Assembly (NCBI GenBank): GCA_963789275.1
Contig: CAWBKF010000017.1
Coordinates: forward strand, 1 to 64,000
Direction: 5' to 3'
DNA length: 64,000 bases
DNA from: DAHUYF01 sp963789275
Lineage (GTDB): Bacteria > Pseudomonadota > Alphaproteobacteria > ATCC43930 > CGMCC-115725
Shown in pieces: positions 16,548 to 24,777 of this stretch (position 1 is its first letter; every line of letters starts with the position of its first letter). The translations under genes and the position numbers were made by a program. The notes beneath the pieces are model-generated. The model did not search any database, was not told where the DNA came from, and was given only the letters and a program-made list of their open reading frames with translations.

Positions 16548-16694
16548 TCACCCGTTATTTATCTTCGCGGCCACCAAATCCGCCTCGCGCAGCGCCCGCG
16601 CGTAGCCGGCCGCGTCGAGCCGGAGCTCGTCCAGCAGCACGGCAACCCGCTGCTTCCACATGCTATTTTTCATGCACCGCTCGTCGAGACGCAT
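16548..16694 (-). CDS. Putative 48-residue protein
   Basis: The frame reads MRLDERCMKNSMWKQRVAVL, then LDELRLDAAGYARALREADL and VAAKINNG. It is strongly helical and its residue mix is protein-like. Its stop (TGA) is three bases from the GTG start of the small membrane protein gene, which suggests translational coupling. It begins seven bases after the stop of another tiny frame. Function is unknown and the call rests on composition and spacing. Confidence 0.4.
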   Translation of the reverse strand: MRLDERCMKNSMWKQRVAVLLDELRLDAAGYARALREADLVAAKINNG

Positions 16695-16700
16695 CAGGGC

Positions 16701-16778
16701 CTAGCGGCGGACCAGCTCCTGCCGCGGCGTCAAGCCCCGCATGAAAGCCTCAACCTCGGGGGAGCGCGGATCGTTCAT
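16701..16778 (-). CDS. Putative 25-residue peptide
   Basis: The frame reads MNDPRSPEVEAFMRGLTPRQ followed by ELVRR. A weak CGAGG lies about nine bases upstream of the ATG. It precedes the 48-residue gene by six bases in the same direction, so the two and the small membrane gene may form one short operon. It could also be the end of a longer gene whose start was lost. Confidence 0.3.
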   Translation of the reverse strand: MNDPRSPEVEAFMRGLTPRQELVRR

Positions 16779-16811
16779 TCCCGAGCCTCGAACTTCTCCT
16801 GGCCCATAATC

Positions 16812-17333
16812 CTATTTTAGTGGTGCCACGCCGAGGCCGTCGAACTTCTCGATATATCGATCCGCGCCGATGTGATCACGCACCGTCGGGACGGAGCTGT
16901 CCTTTGTCTTTCCGCTAGGCCGGGAATTCAGGTCAAACCGATACGTTGGTGATTTCGAGAATTTGCCCGAGTAGAGGTAGTGGAGACCCTGAGCGACGAT
17001 CCCGCACGGGAAGACGTAGACATCGGGGTCGCGGTTGCGCGGGGTGAGATCTACGCAGCAAATGAACCGCTGCCGCTCTCTGATTTCGTCCCTCTCGGGG
17101 GTCGCATATTTCTTCTGCAGAGGCCACCGCCCGCTGCGGGAGGCGGAAGTCTTTACCTCTAGGAAAGCGACGTGTCCCGCCTTGTCGAAGACTAGGATGT
17201 CGTAGCCGATGGTCGTTCCCCATTGTAGGCTGACCGTATATCCGCGCCTCGTAAGTCGGGAAGCTACAAGGAATTCGCCGGCCAGTCTCGTCAGGTTCTT
17301 TCTTTCATTGGAAATCTTGCCGTTGCCGAACAC
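16812..17333 (-). CDS. PD-(D/E)XK-type nuclease-like protein
   Basis: This 173-residue protein starts with GTG at 17333, which has AGGAG seven bases upstream. The N-terminal half has the PD-(D/E)XK pattern: a helix with Glu in LAGEFLVASRLTRRGYTVS, then GYDILVFDKAGHVAFLEVKT with Asp and the E-V-K triad. Such folds occur in restriction-like and intron-associated endonucleases and in Holliday junction resolvases. The ending SRPSGKTKDSSVPTVRDHIG is not recognised. It lies 45 bases downstream of an unknown membrane-anchored gene on the same strand. Confidence 0.7.
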   Translation of the reverse strand: MFGNGKISNERKNLTRLAGEFLVASRLTRRGYTVSLQWGTTIGYDILVFDKAGHVAFLEVKTSASRSGRWPLQKKYATPERDEIRERQRFICCVDLTPRNRDPDVYVFPCGIVAQGLHYLYSGKFSKSPTYRFDLNSRPSGKTKDSSVPTVRDHIGADRYIEKFDGLGVAPLK

Positions 17334-17378
17334 GCAATCTCCTGCTACAGCTCGCGCACGCGGTACTAATGAACGCGT

Positions 17379-17873
17379 TCAAGTTTGGCCCCGCCCCCGC
17401 CGCAATCTGAATATCGGCGAAGGGGTAAGCTCCATCTCGGGCTTGAATTTCAACAGGATCTTCTGTTCGAGAATTTGCTGGGCGCACCATTGTTGCAAAT
17501 CATACGTCTGATCAATGACGGATCCTGCAACCGCATCTCTTTTCGCTTCCATGAGTCCGGCACGCGCGCGCATATCGGCGACTTTCTGCCTGATCTCTTC
17601 AATGTAATCTGCGATTTCGTGGCTGAAGAAAAAGGGCGCATCGGCAGTTCCGCGAATGAACGCAAACATATGCTCTGGATCAAACCGCTGATCCTGGACG
17701 GCGCATTGAAGATAGGTTCGAGCTGCCTCATAGATTTTAAACCGTCTGTCGAACAGGTCATTCCTGAGCCGAATGTCCGCCAAGCGCTTCTGTTGCCACG
17801 CGATGGCAATACCAGCACCGGCGAGAGTCGGGGTCGCCAGAGCTTGCAGAATGCTCAAAATATAATTTAGCAC
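17379..17873 (-). CDS. Hypothetical protein with an N-terminal membrane helix
   Basis: This 164-residue protein starts with GTG at 17873, preceded by GAAGGG six bases upstream; the longer frame lacks a good site. A hydrophobic N-terminus (YILSILQALATPTLAGAGIA) is followed by a soluble, charged domain with RNDLFDRRFKIYEAARTYLQ and MFAFIRGTADAPFFFSHEIA. Proteins of this layout are found in bacterial genomic islands without known function. It lies between a AAA ATPase and a nuclease-like gene, all on the minus strand. Confidence 0.55.
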   Translation of the reverse strand: MLNYILSILQALATPTLAGAGIAIAWQQKRLADIRLRNDLFDRRFKIYEAARTYLQCAVQDQRFDPEHMFAFIRGTADAPFFFSHEIADYIEEIRQKVADMRARAGLMEAKRDAVAGSVIDQTYDLQQWCAQQILEQKILLKFKPEMELTPSPIFRLRRGRGQT

Positions 17874-18030
17874 GTCAACCCTTCGATCCTGCCAACGCGC
17901 GCGATGCACGATATTGGTGATGCCGCGCGGGGGTGGCAGACGGTAGCCCAGCGTTGCAGATGGCCTCCGATGCCGCGCGCACTCAGCCATACCGCTACCG
18001 GGTCCGCCCGCACAATCGCCATCCGGCGGC

Positions 18031-19227
18031 TCACTTTCTCTTCTTTTTCAGCAGATCAGGGAATTCCCGGCGCATGAAGTCATCAAACAGCGGGACAGTG
18101 AACTCAGTCTCCGCGTGTGCCGGGCTAAAGATCATGCCTTTGCTGATGAGCCCCGATCGAATAGGAGCAACCGTAGTTACGGCTGCGCCATAGACCTTGG
18201 CGATGTCGCCGGACCGATGAGCGCCGGCCCCGAGTTGCGCCATGGCGCGCATGTATCGCTTTTCCGTTGGGGTCGTGCGCTCGAGGCGCATGCGAAAGAA
18301 GCTCTGATCCAAGCGCCGAATTGCTTCCGGTTTTGCTGCAATGATGACATCGCGTTCGATCGGAGAGTGACGTGCAAGATTCCAAGCCACATATCCCCAT
18401 TCCTGTAAAAAATAGGGATAGCCCTCGGTCTCGCGGAAAATCTCTTTCAGCGCATCGTCAGAGAATACCACGCCGGCATCGGCGGCCGGCTGCGCGATGG
18501 CCGCTCGAGCGTCGACTTCGGAAAGCGCCGCGACGCGCGGAAACTCGAATAAGCGCTCGGCATAGGATTTGGCGTCGCCCATCTTCGCAAGCACCTGCGG
18601 CAAACCCGCGCCAACGAGCAAAATAGGCAGTGTCTTCTGGTTCACCCGGTGCACGGCGGCGATGAGCGACGCGAGATCCTTTTCAGAGAGGTATTGTATT
18701 TCATCGATGATGAGGGCGATGGCGGTTTTCCGTGCTGCCGCAGCTTCGCCCACGGCAAGGAAAAGGTCGGGAAGATCAGCGGCGAGGTCGCCGCTGTCGG
18801 CGGTGCCGCGCTCGCTGTCGAAGTCGATCCCAACTTCGATATCGCCATATTGCACCTTGAACGCAGAGGCAAAACCCTTCAGCACCCGCATCCCTCGACG
18901 AACTACCTCCTGCACACCCTCGATCCTGTCCAGCTTGAACAGCACGCGTTTCAGGTGCGGGACCAAGACGGCGACGAGGGAGGCGTCCTCCTGAGCCTCG
19001 ATGAATGCGCTTTCGTAATGGCGCTTGTCGGCTAGATCCTGAACCTTGTTCAGCACCACGGTTTTCCCCACGCCTCGCAGGCCGACGGCGACAAAGCTCT
19101 TCGCCGACTTACCTGTCTTCACCCTGGTGAGCGCCACGTCGGCGATGGCTACGATATCATCGCGACCGGCCATGAGCGGCGGTGGGGTTCCAGCGCCAGG
19201 TGCATAGGGATTAAGAGCCACGTCCAT
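18031..19227 (-). CDS. AAA-type ATPase with C-terminal winged helix
   Basis: This 398-residue protein has a P-loop GLRGVGKT at residues 49-56 and a Walker B strand IALIIDEIQYL near residue 170. A sensor-like segment LPILLVGAGLPQVLAKMGDA follows, and then the C-terminal helices (TPTEKRYMRAMAQLGAGAHR) of an archaeal-ATPase or ExeA-like winged helix. Similar proteins occur in mobile islands, some of them in defence or transposition modules. The ATG at 19227 lies just downstream of an 11-bp inverted repeat, so it may be repressed through that site. Function is not known. Confidence 0.7.
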   Translation of the reverse strand: MDVALNPYAPGAGTPPPLMAGRDDIVAIADVALTRVKTGKSAKSFVAVGLRGVGKTVVLNKVQDLADKRHYESAFIEAQEDASLVAVLVPHLKRVLFKLDRIEGVQEVVRRGMRVLKGFASAFKVQYGDIEVGIDFDSERGTADSGDLAADLPDLFLAVGEAAAARKTAIALIIDEIQYLSEKDLASLIAAVHRVNQKTLPILLVGAGLPQVLAKMGDAKSYAERLFEFPRVAALSEVDARAAIAQPAADAGVVFSDDALKEIFRETEGYPYFLQEWGYVAWNLARHSPIERDVIIAAKPEAIRRLDQSFFRMRLERTTPTEKRYMRAMAQLGAGAHRSGDIAKVYGAAVTTVAPIRSGLISKGMIFSPAHAETEFTVPLFDDFMRREFPDLLKKKRK

Positions 19228-19237
19228 ATGGTGTTTA

Positions 19238-19272
19238 TACCGAGTTTACCTGGTTTCGCAATAAACTCGGTA
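19238..19272 (-). promoter_or_regulatory. Palindromic operator-like site upstream of the ATPase gene
   Basis: TACCGAGTTTA at 19238-19248 is repeated as its exact reverse complement TAAACTCGGTA at 19262-19272, with a 13-base spacer. The same half-site overlaps a second pair, GAGTTTACC at 19242-19250 and GGTAAACTC at 19269-19277. The site is AT-richer than its surroundings and lies 11 to 45 bases before the ATG at 19227. It looks like an operator overlapping the promoter. Confidence 0.6.
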
Positions 19273-19393
19273 AACTCTCGTTCTCCAAGCCGTTGGCCCC
19301 GCGGCAATCTGGCCGGCGAACTGACCCAGGCGGCAGCTTCAGGACGCCAGCCATGCCGTCAGCGCAACCGCTGATCGGTACTTGGCGACAGAA

Positions 19394-19987
19394 TCAGGGA
19401 TGGACCTGCAGATTGCAGACCGTGAACGGCCCGCTCGGCAGCGTCGCGCCGTTGGCCCAGAGATAGAGGAACCACGCCGCTATCGCCACCGGCGCATCGG
19501 CGAGGAATTTCCATTGCCCGCCGCTCTTGTCCAGGATGATCACCTCGGGGGCGCCCCCAAACTTGCCCGTACCAAAGGCCCCAGCACCATAAGCCGTGGT
19601 GACCGCCAGCACGTCATGGGCCGAAGCGATCGTATGCCACGGCCGCGTCAACTGGTGATGCCGGTAGGCATCCGCCACCGACCGCACCCGTTCTACCGAG
19701 CCTGTGCGCGGGCCGCCGCCCGCGCCCGGCCAGCGGCTCAACTCGGCGACGGTTTCGCGGACGCTGGCCATCGAAATGTTCAGATCGATGGCCGCGCGAT
19801 CGACAAGCCCGTCGATCGCCAGTGCCAGGTGCGACGCCTCGCACCACGCATCCCATCCGGCATCCTCCCAGGCCGCCGGCTCCGGATCTGCTGCATGGGC
19901 CCGCGTCAACGCCGCCTCGGCCGCTTCGTATTTCGCAGCACCACGCAACACAACCCGCATCAGACGTTCAAGCGTGAGATTAATCAT
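19394..19987 (-). CDS. Hypothetical protein of the accessory block
   Basis: This protein of about 197 residues is read from the ATG at 19987; an ATG at 20014 is also possible. It is mostly helical in the first half (LERLMRVVLRGAAKYEAAEA and HLALAIDGLVDRAAIDLNIS). The second half is globular, with PEVIILDKSGGQWKFLADAP and a hydrophobic VAIAAWFLYLWANG. It resembles uncharacterised proteins seen in alphaproteobacterial islands, but I cannot name a family. It is the gene closest to the tRNA boundary. Confidence 0.5.
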   Translation of the reverse strand: MINLTLERLMRVVLRGAAKYEAAEAALTRAHAADPEPAAWEDAGWDAWCEASHLALAIDGLVDRAAIDLNISMASVRETVAELSRWPGAGGGPRTGSVERVRSVADAYRHHQLTRPWHTIASAHDVLAVTTAYGAGAFGTGKFGGAPEVIILDKSGGQWKFLADAPVAIAAWFLYLWANGATLPSGPFTVCNLQVHP

Positions 19988-20528
19988 GCGCCCCGGAATT
20001 TTCACCGGCATCATGCACCGTCGGCCGCGCCGAAGCCAATCAGTCGGGACCGGCGAATTTTCTCACGGGAGAGCGCTCGGCCCAAGCCGATGAATTTCGA
20101 TCATTTTCGATCACCATCGATCGTCAGGCGGCGCGGCGCGATGATTACGCCCAGATGATCGCGCCAACGCTTCCCTGTCTTGCGTCAAATACGCTCGCCG
20201 CATTCACACTGGGGCAAGTGCTCCAGGATGTATGATCGCAGCTTACACGTCTCCGAGACCCAAAAATTTCTAAAAATTGCGCGAACCCGTTGACCGAGGT
20301 TTTACGAACGATCGGCTTCAGCCCCACCCCCCTCGGGGGTCACCCCTTACGCTGCTGCTGGGCGAGCATCTGACGGTGCGATGATGGCTCGAGGCTGAGG
20401 GGCGACTCTCTCATGGATGACCATCGCTGACGCTGCAGGCATGCGCTTTCAAGGGAGCAGCTATGCCGTATTTATGCCGTATGATTTGTCTTATGAGGGA
20501 AGAAACGCGAATAAATATTTGAAATCAT
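19988..20528. other. Boundary region next to tRNA-Glu, possible attachment region
   Basis: No gene is recognised in these 541 bases. A short direct repeat, ATGCCGTATTT at 20463-20473 and ATGCCGTATGA at 20474-20484, lies 45 bases from the tRNA 3' end. Position and the change in composition mark it as the likely right border of the inserted block, although no integrase gene and no second copy of the tRNA end were found in the window. Confidence 0.4.
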
Positions 20529-20604
20529 TGGCGTCCCCGACGGGATTCGAACCCGTGTTACCGCCGTGAAAGGGCGATGTCCTAGGCCTCTAGACGACGG
20601 GGAC
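20529..20604 (-). tRNA. tRNA-Glu (anticodon TTC)
   Basis: Read on the minus strand, the gene begins GTCCCCGTCGTCTAG and ends CGGGGACGCCA, giving a 7-bp acceptor stem (GTCCCCG/CGGGGAC). The anticodon arm reads CGCCCTTTCACGGCG with TTC as anticodon, and the T-arm is ACGGGTTCGAATCCCGT. The 76-base length includes an encoded CCA. It stands at the edge between the accessory block and the chromosomal backbone; tRNA 3' ends are usual integration targets. Confidence 0.95.
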
Positions 20605-20639
20605 GTGGCGCCAGGGTCTACCGGCTCACGTCCGGCAAA

Positions 20640-22508
20640 TCAAGCGGGACCGCCGCCCGGGGCGAAATGCTGCGCGACATAGGCGAGGATCTGCTCGAGG
20701 CAGGCCTCGAGCGGCTGCCGTGCCGTATCCACCACCAGCGAGGGCGCCGCCGGCGGCTCATAGGGCGCGGAGATGCCGGTGAAGTCGCCGATCTGGCCCG
20801 CCCGCGCCTTGCGGTAAAGCCCCTTGGGATCGCGCGCTTCGCAGGTCGCGAGATCGGCGCTGACATAGATCTCGTGGAAGGCCCCGGGGGGTGTCGCCGC
20901 GCGCGCGCGGGCGCGGTCGGCGCGATAGGGCGAGATGAAGGCGGTGATGCAGAGGAATCCCGCATCGGCAAAGAGCGCCGCCACCTCGCCGACGCGGCGG
21001 ATGTTCTCGACGCGGTCGTCGGGTGAGAAGCCCAGATTGGCGTTGAGGCCGCTCCGGATATTGTCGCCATCGAGCACATAGACGGCGTAGCCCTTGCGGA
21101 AGAGATGCTGCTCCATCGCCATGGCGAGCGTCGATTTGCCGGCGCCGGAGAGCCCGGTGAACCACAGCACGCCGCCCTTGTGGCCAAAGCGCGCGGCGCG
21201 CGCATCCTGCGTCACCTTGTGCGACACCAAGGTCAGGTTCTCGTCCTTGCCGGTGGCGGTTCGGCGCTGATCGGCAATGCCGCGCAGCAGCACGAGGCCG
21301 CCGCCGACGGTGACGCCCTTGTCGCGCAGCACGAAGCGCCCGCTGCGCGGCAGCTTGCTGTGATCGTCGAGCGCCAGCAGCATCGGGCTGCGCAGCACGA
21401 CCTCCGCCACTTGGTCGCGCTGCACCTCCGTCGCGCCGAGCGGCGCCAGGCTGTCGGTGTCGATGACGCGCTCGATGCGCTCCACCGTCACCGGCGCCTC
21501 GACCATGCCGAGCCGCAGGCGATATTCGCTCCCCATCACCAGCGGCGCGGCGCCAAGCCAGAACAGGGTCGCCCCGAACCGGTTGGCGATCAGCGGCGCG
21601 CTCTCGACATGGCTTGCCACCTCGCCGCGCTCGAGGAAGAGCGGCCGGTCGAGCGTCAATCCCACCGAGCGCCCCGCGCCGGCGTGATCCGGCGGCGGAC
21701 CGGGCCAGGCTTCGAGGCTCTTCACCCGCGCCAGCTTGTTCGACGGCGAGAACAGCAGCGTGTCGCCCTGCTTCAGCCGGCCGGTCTCGATGCGGCCGAC
21801 CAGGATGCGCTGATCCTCCTGGCGATAGATGTCCTGCAGTGGCAGGCGCAGCGGCGCCTCGTCGAGCGGCGGCGCCGCACCGAACGCGACCAGCGCCGCC
21901 ACCAGCGTCGGCCCCTTGTGCCAGGCGAGGTTGGCACTGGCGCTGGAGAGATTGTCGCCGTGGCGCGCCGAGAGCGGCAGCACCACCCGCGGCTTGAGGC
22001 CAAGCTCGGCGAGGAACGCGCGCGCTTCGCGCTCCAGCGCGCGGAAACGCGCCTCGGCAAAGCCCACGAGGTCGAGCTTGTTGACGACGACGGCGATCTG
22101 CTCGAAGCCCAGGAGGCGCAGCAGATAGGCGTGCCGACGCGTCTGGTCCTTGAGCCCTTCGGCCGCGTCGATCACCAGGATCGCCGCATCGGCGCCGGCG
22201 GCGCCGCTCACCATGTTGGCGAGGAATTCGCGATGGCCCGGCGCGTCGATGATGACAAGGTCGCGCCCGCCCAGCGTGATCCAGAAGCGCGTGGTGTCGA
22301 TGGTCACCGCCTGGTCGCGCTCGGCCTGCAGCGAATCCAGCGTGAACGACCATTCGAGCGGCACGCCGCGCCGCTCGCTGATCTTCTGCAGCTCCTCGAC
22401 CTTGCCGCGCGGCAACGCGCCGGCTTCGTGCAGCAAGCGGCCGATCAGGGTGGATTTGCCGTGGTCGACATGGCCGACCACGACCAGCTTCAGCGGCGGT
22501 GCGCTCAT
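20640..22508 (-). CDS. cysNC: Bifunctional sulfate adenylyltransferase subunit 1 / adenylylsulfate kinase
   Basis: This 622-residue protein joins a CysN GTPase to a CysC kinase, as in NodQ. The N-terminus has VVVGHVDHGKSTLIGRLLHE (G1), DAPGHREFLANMVSGA (G3) and VVNKLDLVGF (G4). The C-terminal 190 residues begin with the P-loop GLSGAGKST, with LDGDNIRSGLNANLGF and FISPYRADRARARA. CysN drives sulfate adenylation by GTP hydrolysis with CysD, and CysC phosphorylates APS to PAPS. The ATG at 22508 overlaps the cysD stop, so the two are coupled. No sulfite reductase genes are nearby. Confidence 0.95.
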   Translation of the reverse strand: MSAPPLKLVVVGHVDHGKSTLIGRLLHEAGALPRGKVEELQKISERRGVPLEWSFTLDSLQAERDQAVTIDTTRFWITLGGRDLVIIDAPGHREFLANMVSGAAGADAAILVIDAAEGLKDQTRRHAYLLRLLGFEQIAVVVNKLDLVGFAEARFRALEREARAFLAELGLKPRVVLPLSARHGDNLSSASANLAWHKGPTLVAALVAFGAAPPLDEAPLRLPLQDIYRQEDQRILVGRIETGRLKQGDTLLFSPSNKLARVKSLEAWPGPPPDHAGAGRSVGLTLDRPLFLERGEVASHVESAPLIANRFGATLFWLGAAPLVMGSEYRLRLGMVEAPVTVERIERVIDTDSLAPLGATEVQRDQVAEVVLRSPMLLALDDHSKLPRSGRFVLRDKGVTVGGGLVLLRGIADQRRTATGKDENLTLVSHKVTQDARAARFGHKGGVLWFTGLSGAGKSTLAMAMEQHLFRKGYAVYVLDGDNIRSGLNANLGFSPDDRVENIRRVGEVAALFADAGFLCITAFISPYRADRARARAATPPGAFHEIYVSADLATCEARDPKGLYRKARAGQIGDFTGISAPYEPPAAPSLVVDTARQPLEACLEQILAYVAQHFAPGGGPA

Positions 22509-23302
22509 CACATATAGCCCTGGGCGCGCAGCCGCTCGAAAGCGTCCTCGCTCTCGTGATCCATGGCGCGGCCGGCACGCTCGGGCTCGCGCGAGCTCTC
22601 GAGCTCGGCGATGATCTCGGCGATGCTGGACGCGGTGCTATCGATCGGGAAGGTGATGTCCTTTTCGCCGAGCGAGCGGAAGCGCTTGCCGTTGCGGGCG
22701 AAATAGAGCGGCACCACCGGCATGCCCTCGCGCTCGATGTAGCGCCAGACATCGAGCTCGGTCCAGGCGAGCAACGGATGGACGCGGATGTGGCCGCCCG
22801 GCGGCGGCTCGGCGTTGTACTGATCCCAGAACTCCGCCGGCTGGTGCTTGAAGTCCCAGCCGCCGCTGGCGTCGCGCGGGCTCATCACCCGCTCCTTGCC
22901 GCGGATCGCCTGCTCGTCGCGCCTGATGCCGAGCATCACGCCGCGGAATCCGCGCGCTGCGATGATGCGCTTCAGGCCCAGCGTCTTGCGCGCCGCGGCG
23001 CGCGATTTCGGCGGCAGCGACGGATCGGTCTCCTCCACCGACGGGCAGGGCGCATCGATATAGCTGAGGCTCCACTCCTTGATGATGCGGTCGCGGAAGG
23101 CATAGACCTCGGGAAATTCGTTGCCGGTATCGAGCAGGATCACAGGAAACGGCACCCGCCCGAAAAACGCCTTGCGCGCCAGCCACAGCAGCACGTTCGA
23201 ATCCTTGCCGATCGACCACAGCATGCCGAGCGGCGTCAGCCGGTTCACAGCCTCGCGCAGGATGAAGATGGTCTGGGCTTCGAGATCGTCGAGACGGTCC
23301 AA
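22508..23302 (-). CDS. cysD: Sulfate adenylyltransferase subunit 2
   Basis: This 264-residue protein begins at a TTG at 23302, chosen because AAGGA lies eight bases upstream and the product then starts LDRLDDLEAQTIFILREA, as CysD normally does. The frame runs upstream to 23398 but that part is unlike CysD. The PP-loop signature is replaced by the CysD motif MLWSIGKDSNVLLWLARKAF, with LLDTGNEFPEVYAFRD and MLGIRRDEQAIRGKERVMSP. It binds ATP and sulfate to form APS together with CysN. The divergent gene at 23504 probably shares the intergenic promoter region. Confidence 0.93.
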   Translation of the reverse strand: MDRLDDLEAQTIFILREAVNRLTPLGMLWSIGKDSNVLLWLARKAFFGRVPFPVILLDTGNEFPEVYAFRDRIIKEWSLSYIDAPCPSVEETDPSLPPKSRAAARKTLGLKRIIAARGFRGVMLGIRRDEQAIRGKERVMSPRDASGGWDFKHQPAEFWDQYNAEPPPGGHIRVHPLLAWTELDVWRYIEREGMPVVPLYFARNGKRFRSLGEKDITFPIDSTASSIAEIIAELESSREPERAGRAMDHESEDAFERLRAQGYM

Positions 23303-23503
23303 CGGAAAGTCCTTTTGGTCGAATACAAAACAGCGCCGGCCATCGCCTCGCACACCGGAGAATAGGAAACCGCCATGACCGGAGCAATGGTTGGCCACCC
23401 CGCTAGGCCGTGGCCCAAGCCGCGGGACGAGGGATTTAGCACCCCCGGACGCATTCCTCTATAACAGCCGCACCCTAATTTTTTCCTGCGAGGCCTGGAG
23501 ATC

Positions 23504-24754
23504 ATGCTGCTGTCCCCGGCCTCCGCGCCCGACACGCCGCTGCGGGCACACCACGTGCCCGGCGGCGCGCTGGTGCTGGCGGCGCTGGTGGCGCCGCCGC
23601 TGGCCGTCTTCGCCCCGCTCGGCCTCGCGCCGCTGCTGGCGCTCCTGGCGCTGGCACTGCTCGTCGCCGGCCGGCGCGACGCTCTCGCCGCCGCGCGGCC
23701 CCATGCTGGGATGTTCGCGCTGCTGGCGCTGCTCTCGGCCTGGGCGGCGGTGACGGCCCTGTGGTCGCCGGTGCCGCTGCACAGCCTCTTCGAGGCGCTG
23801 CGCTTCCTCGTCCTTGCCGCCGCCGGCGTGCTGGTGACGGGCGGTGTCGCGACACTCCCCGACCGGCAGGCGGCGCGCGCCTTCCAGGCGCTGCTTGTCG
23901 GCCTCGTTCTGGCGCTGCTGCTGCTGCAGCTCGAGCTTCACGCCCATCAGCCGATCGCGCGCCTCGTTGGCGGCCTTACGCCGAGCCAGCCGGTGCCGCT
24001 CGCGCGCTATGACCGCGGCCTCACCGTGCTGCTGTTGCTGGCCTGGCCGGCGGCGGCCGAGCTGGCGGTGCGCCGGCACTGGCTCGGCCTCGCGGTGCTG
24101 GCGCTCGCGGTCGGCGCGACCATCGGCGCCTTCTACAGCCACACCTGCATCCTCGCTTTCGCCATCGCGCTCCCCGTCTGCCTCGTCGCCTTGCGCCGGC
24201 CGCGCCTCGTCGCCCGCGCGCTCCTCGCCGGCGTGCTCGTCATCGCCTTCATCCTGCCGCCGGCCACGCCCGGCGGCGCCGGCATCGCACAGATCCACAA
24301 CCTCGTGCCGCAACTGCCGCCCTCCGCCATCCATCGCCTCGCCATCTGGCGCTTCACCGCCGATCGGATCACCGAGCGGCCGCTGCTCGGCTGGGGCATG
24401 GATGCGGCGCGCGCGGTGCCGGGCGGCCAGACCCCGGTCGACGCGCTCTTCCCGGAGCTCGCGCCGACCCTGCCGCCGCTCGCCCAGGCCTTGCCGCTGC
24501 ACCCGCATGACGCGGCGCTCCAGTGGCGGCTCGAGCTCGGCTTGCCCGGCACGCTGCTCGCGCTATTGCTGCTCGCGCTGATGCTGGAGCGGCTCGCCGG
24601 CCTGACGCCGCCTTGGCGCCGCGCGATGGCGCTGGGCTACGCCGCTGCCGCCCTCGCCCCGGCGCTGCTCAGCTTCGGCGCCTGGCAAGCCTGGTGGCTC
24701 TCGACCCTTTGGCTCGGCGCGGCGTTCATGGGCCGGATGGGGCGGGAGGGCTAA
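23504..24754 (+). CDS. O-antigen ligase-like membrane protein
   Basis: This 416-residue protein is made of about ten hydrophobic segments with a larger periplasmic loop at about residues 250-350. The loop has the Wzy_C-type pattern HRLAIWRFTADRITERPLLG followed by WGMDAARAVPGGQ and HPHDAALQWRLELGLPGTLL, with the His characteristic of WaaL/Wzy proteins. Such proteins join polysaccharide to lipid A core or polymerise repeat units. No neighbouring glycan genes are present, so the substrate cannot be named. It starts with ATG 105 bases from, and divergent to, the longest cysD frame. Confidence 0.75.
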   Translation: MLLSPASAPDTPLRAHHVPGGALVLAALVAPPLAVFAPLGLAPLLALLALALLVAGRRDALAAARPHAGMFALLALLSAWAAVTALWSPVPLHSLFEALRFLVLAAAGVLVTGGVATLPDRQAARAFQALLVGLVLALLLLQLELHAHQPIARLVGGLTPSQPVPLARYDRGLTVLLLLAWPAAAELAVRRHWLGLAVLALAVGATIGAFYSHTCILAFAIALPVCLVALRRPRLVARALLAGVLVIAFILPPATPGGAGIAQIHNLVPQLPPSAIHRLAIWRFTADRITERPLLGWGMDAARAVPGGQTPVDALFPELAPTLPPLAQALPLHPHDAALQWRLELGLPGTLLALLLLALMLERLAGLTPPWRRAMALGYAAAALAPALLSFGAWQAWWLSTLWLGAAFMGRMGREG

Positions 24755-24777
24755 GGCGGTCCTTTGCCGCCTTGCCC

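Noticed and set aside
8601..20528. Intact prophage
   Set aside because: No integrase, terminase, capsid, tail or lysis genes were recognised, so only a replication and accessory module can be claimed.
20529..20604. Duplicate of the tRNA-Glu 3' end marking the other border of the element
   Set aside because: I found no second copy of the T-arm sequence in the window; the left border must be outside or lost.
21105..22517. 470-codon plus-strand frame opposite cysNC
   Set aside because: It is a shadow of cysNC, with Arg/His/Gln-rich composition and no motif. The same holds for long antisense frames at 24523-26025, 29396-30955, 32560-33939, 38070-39824 and 48647-50020.
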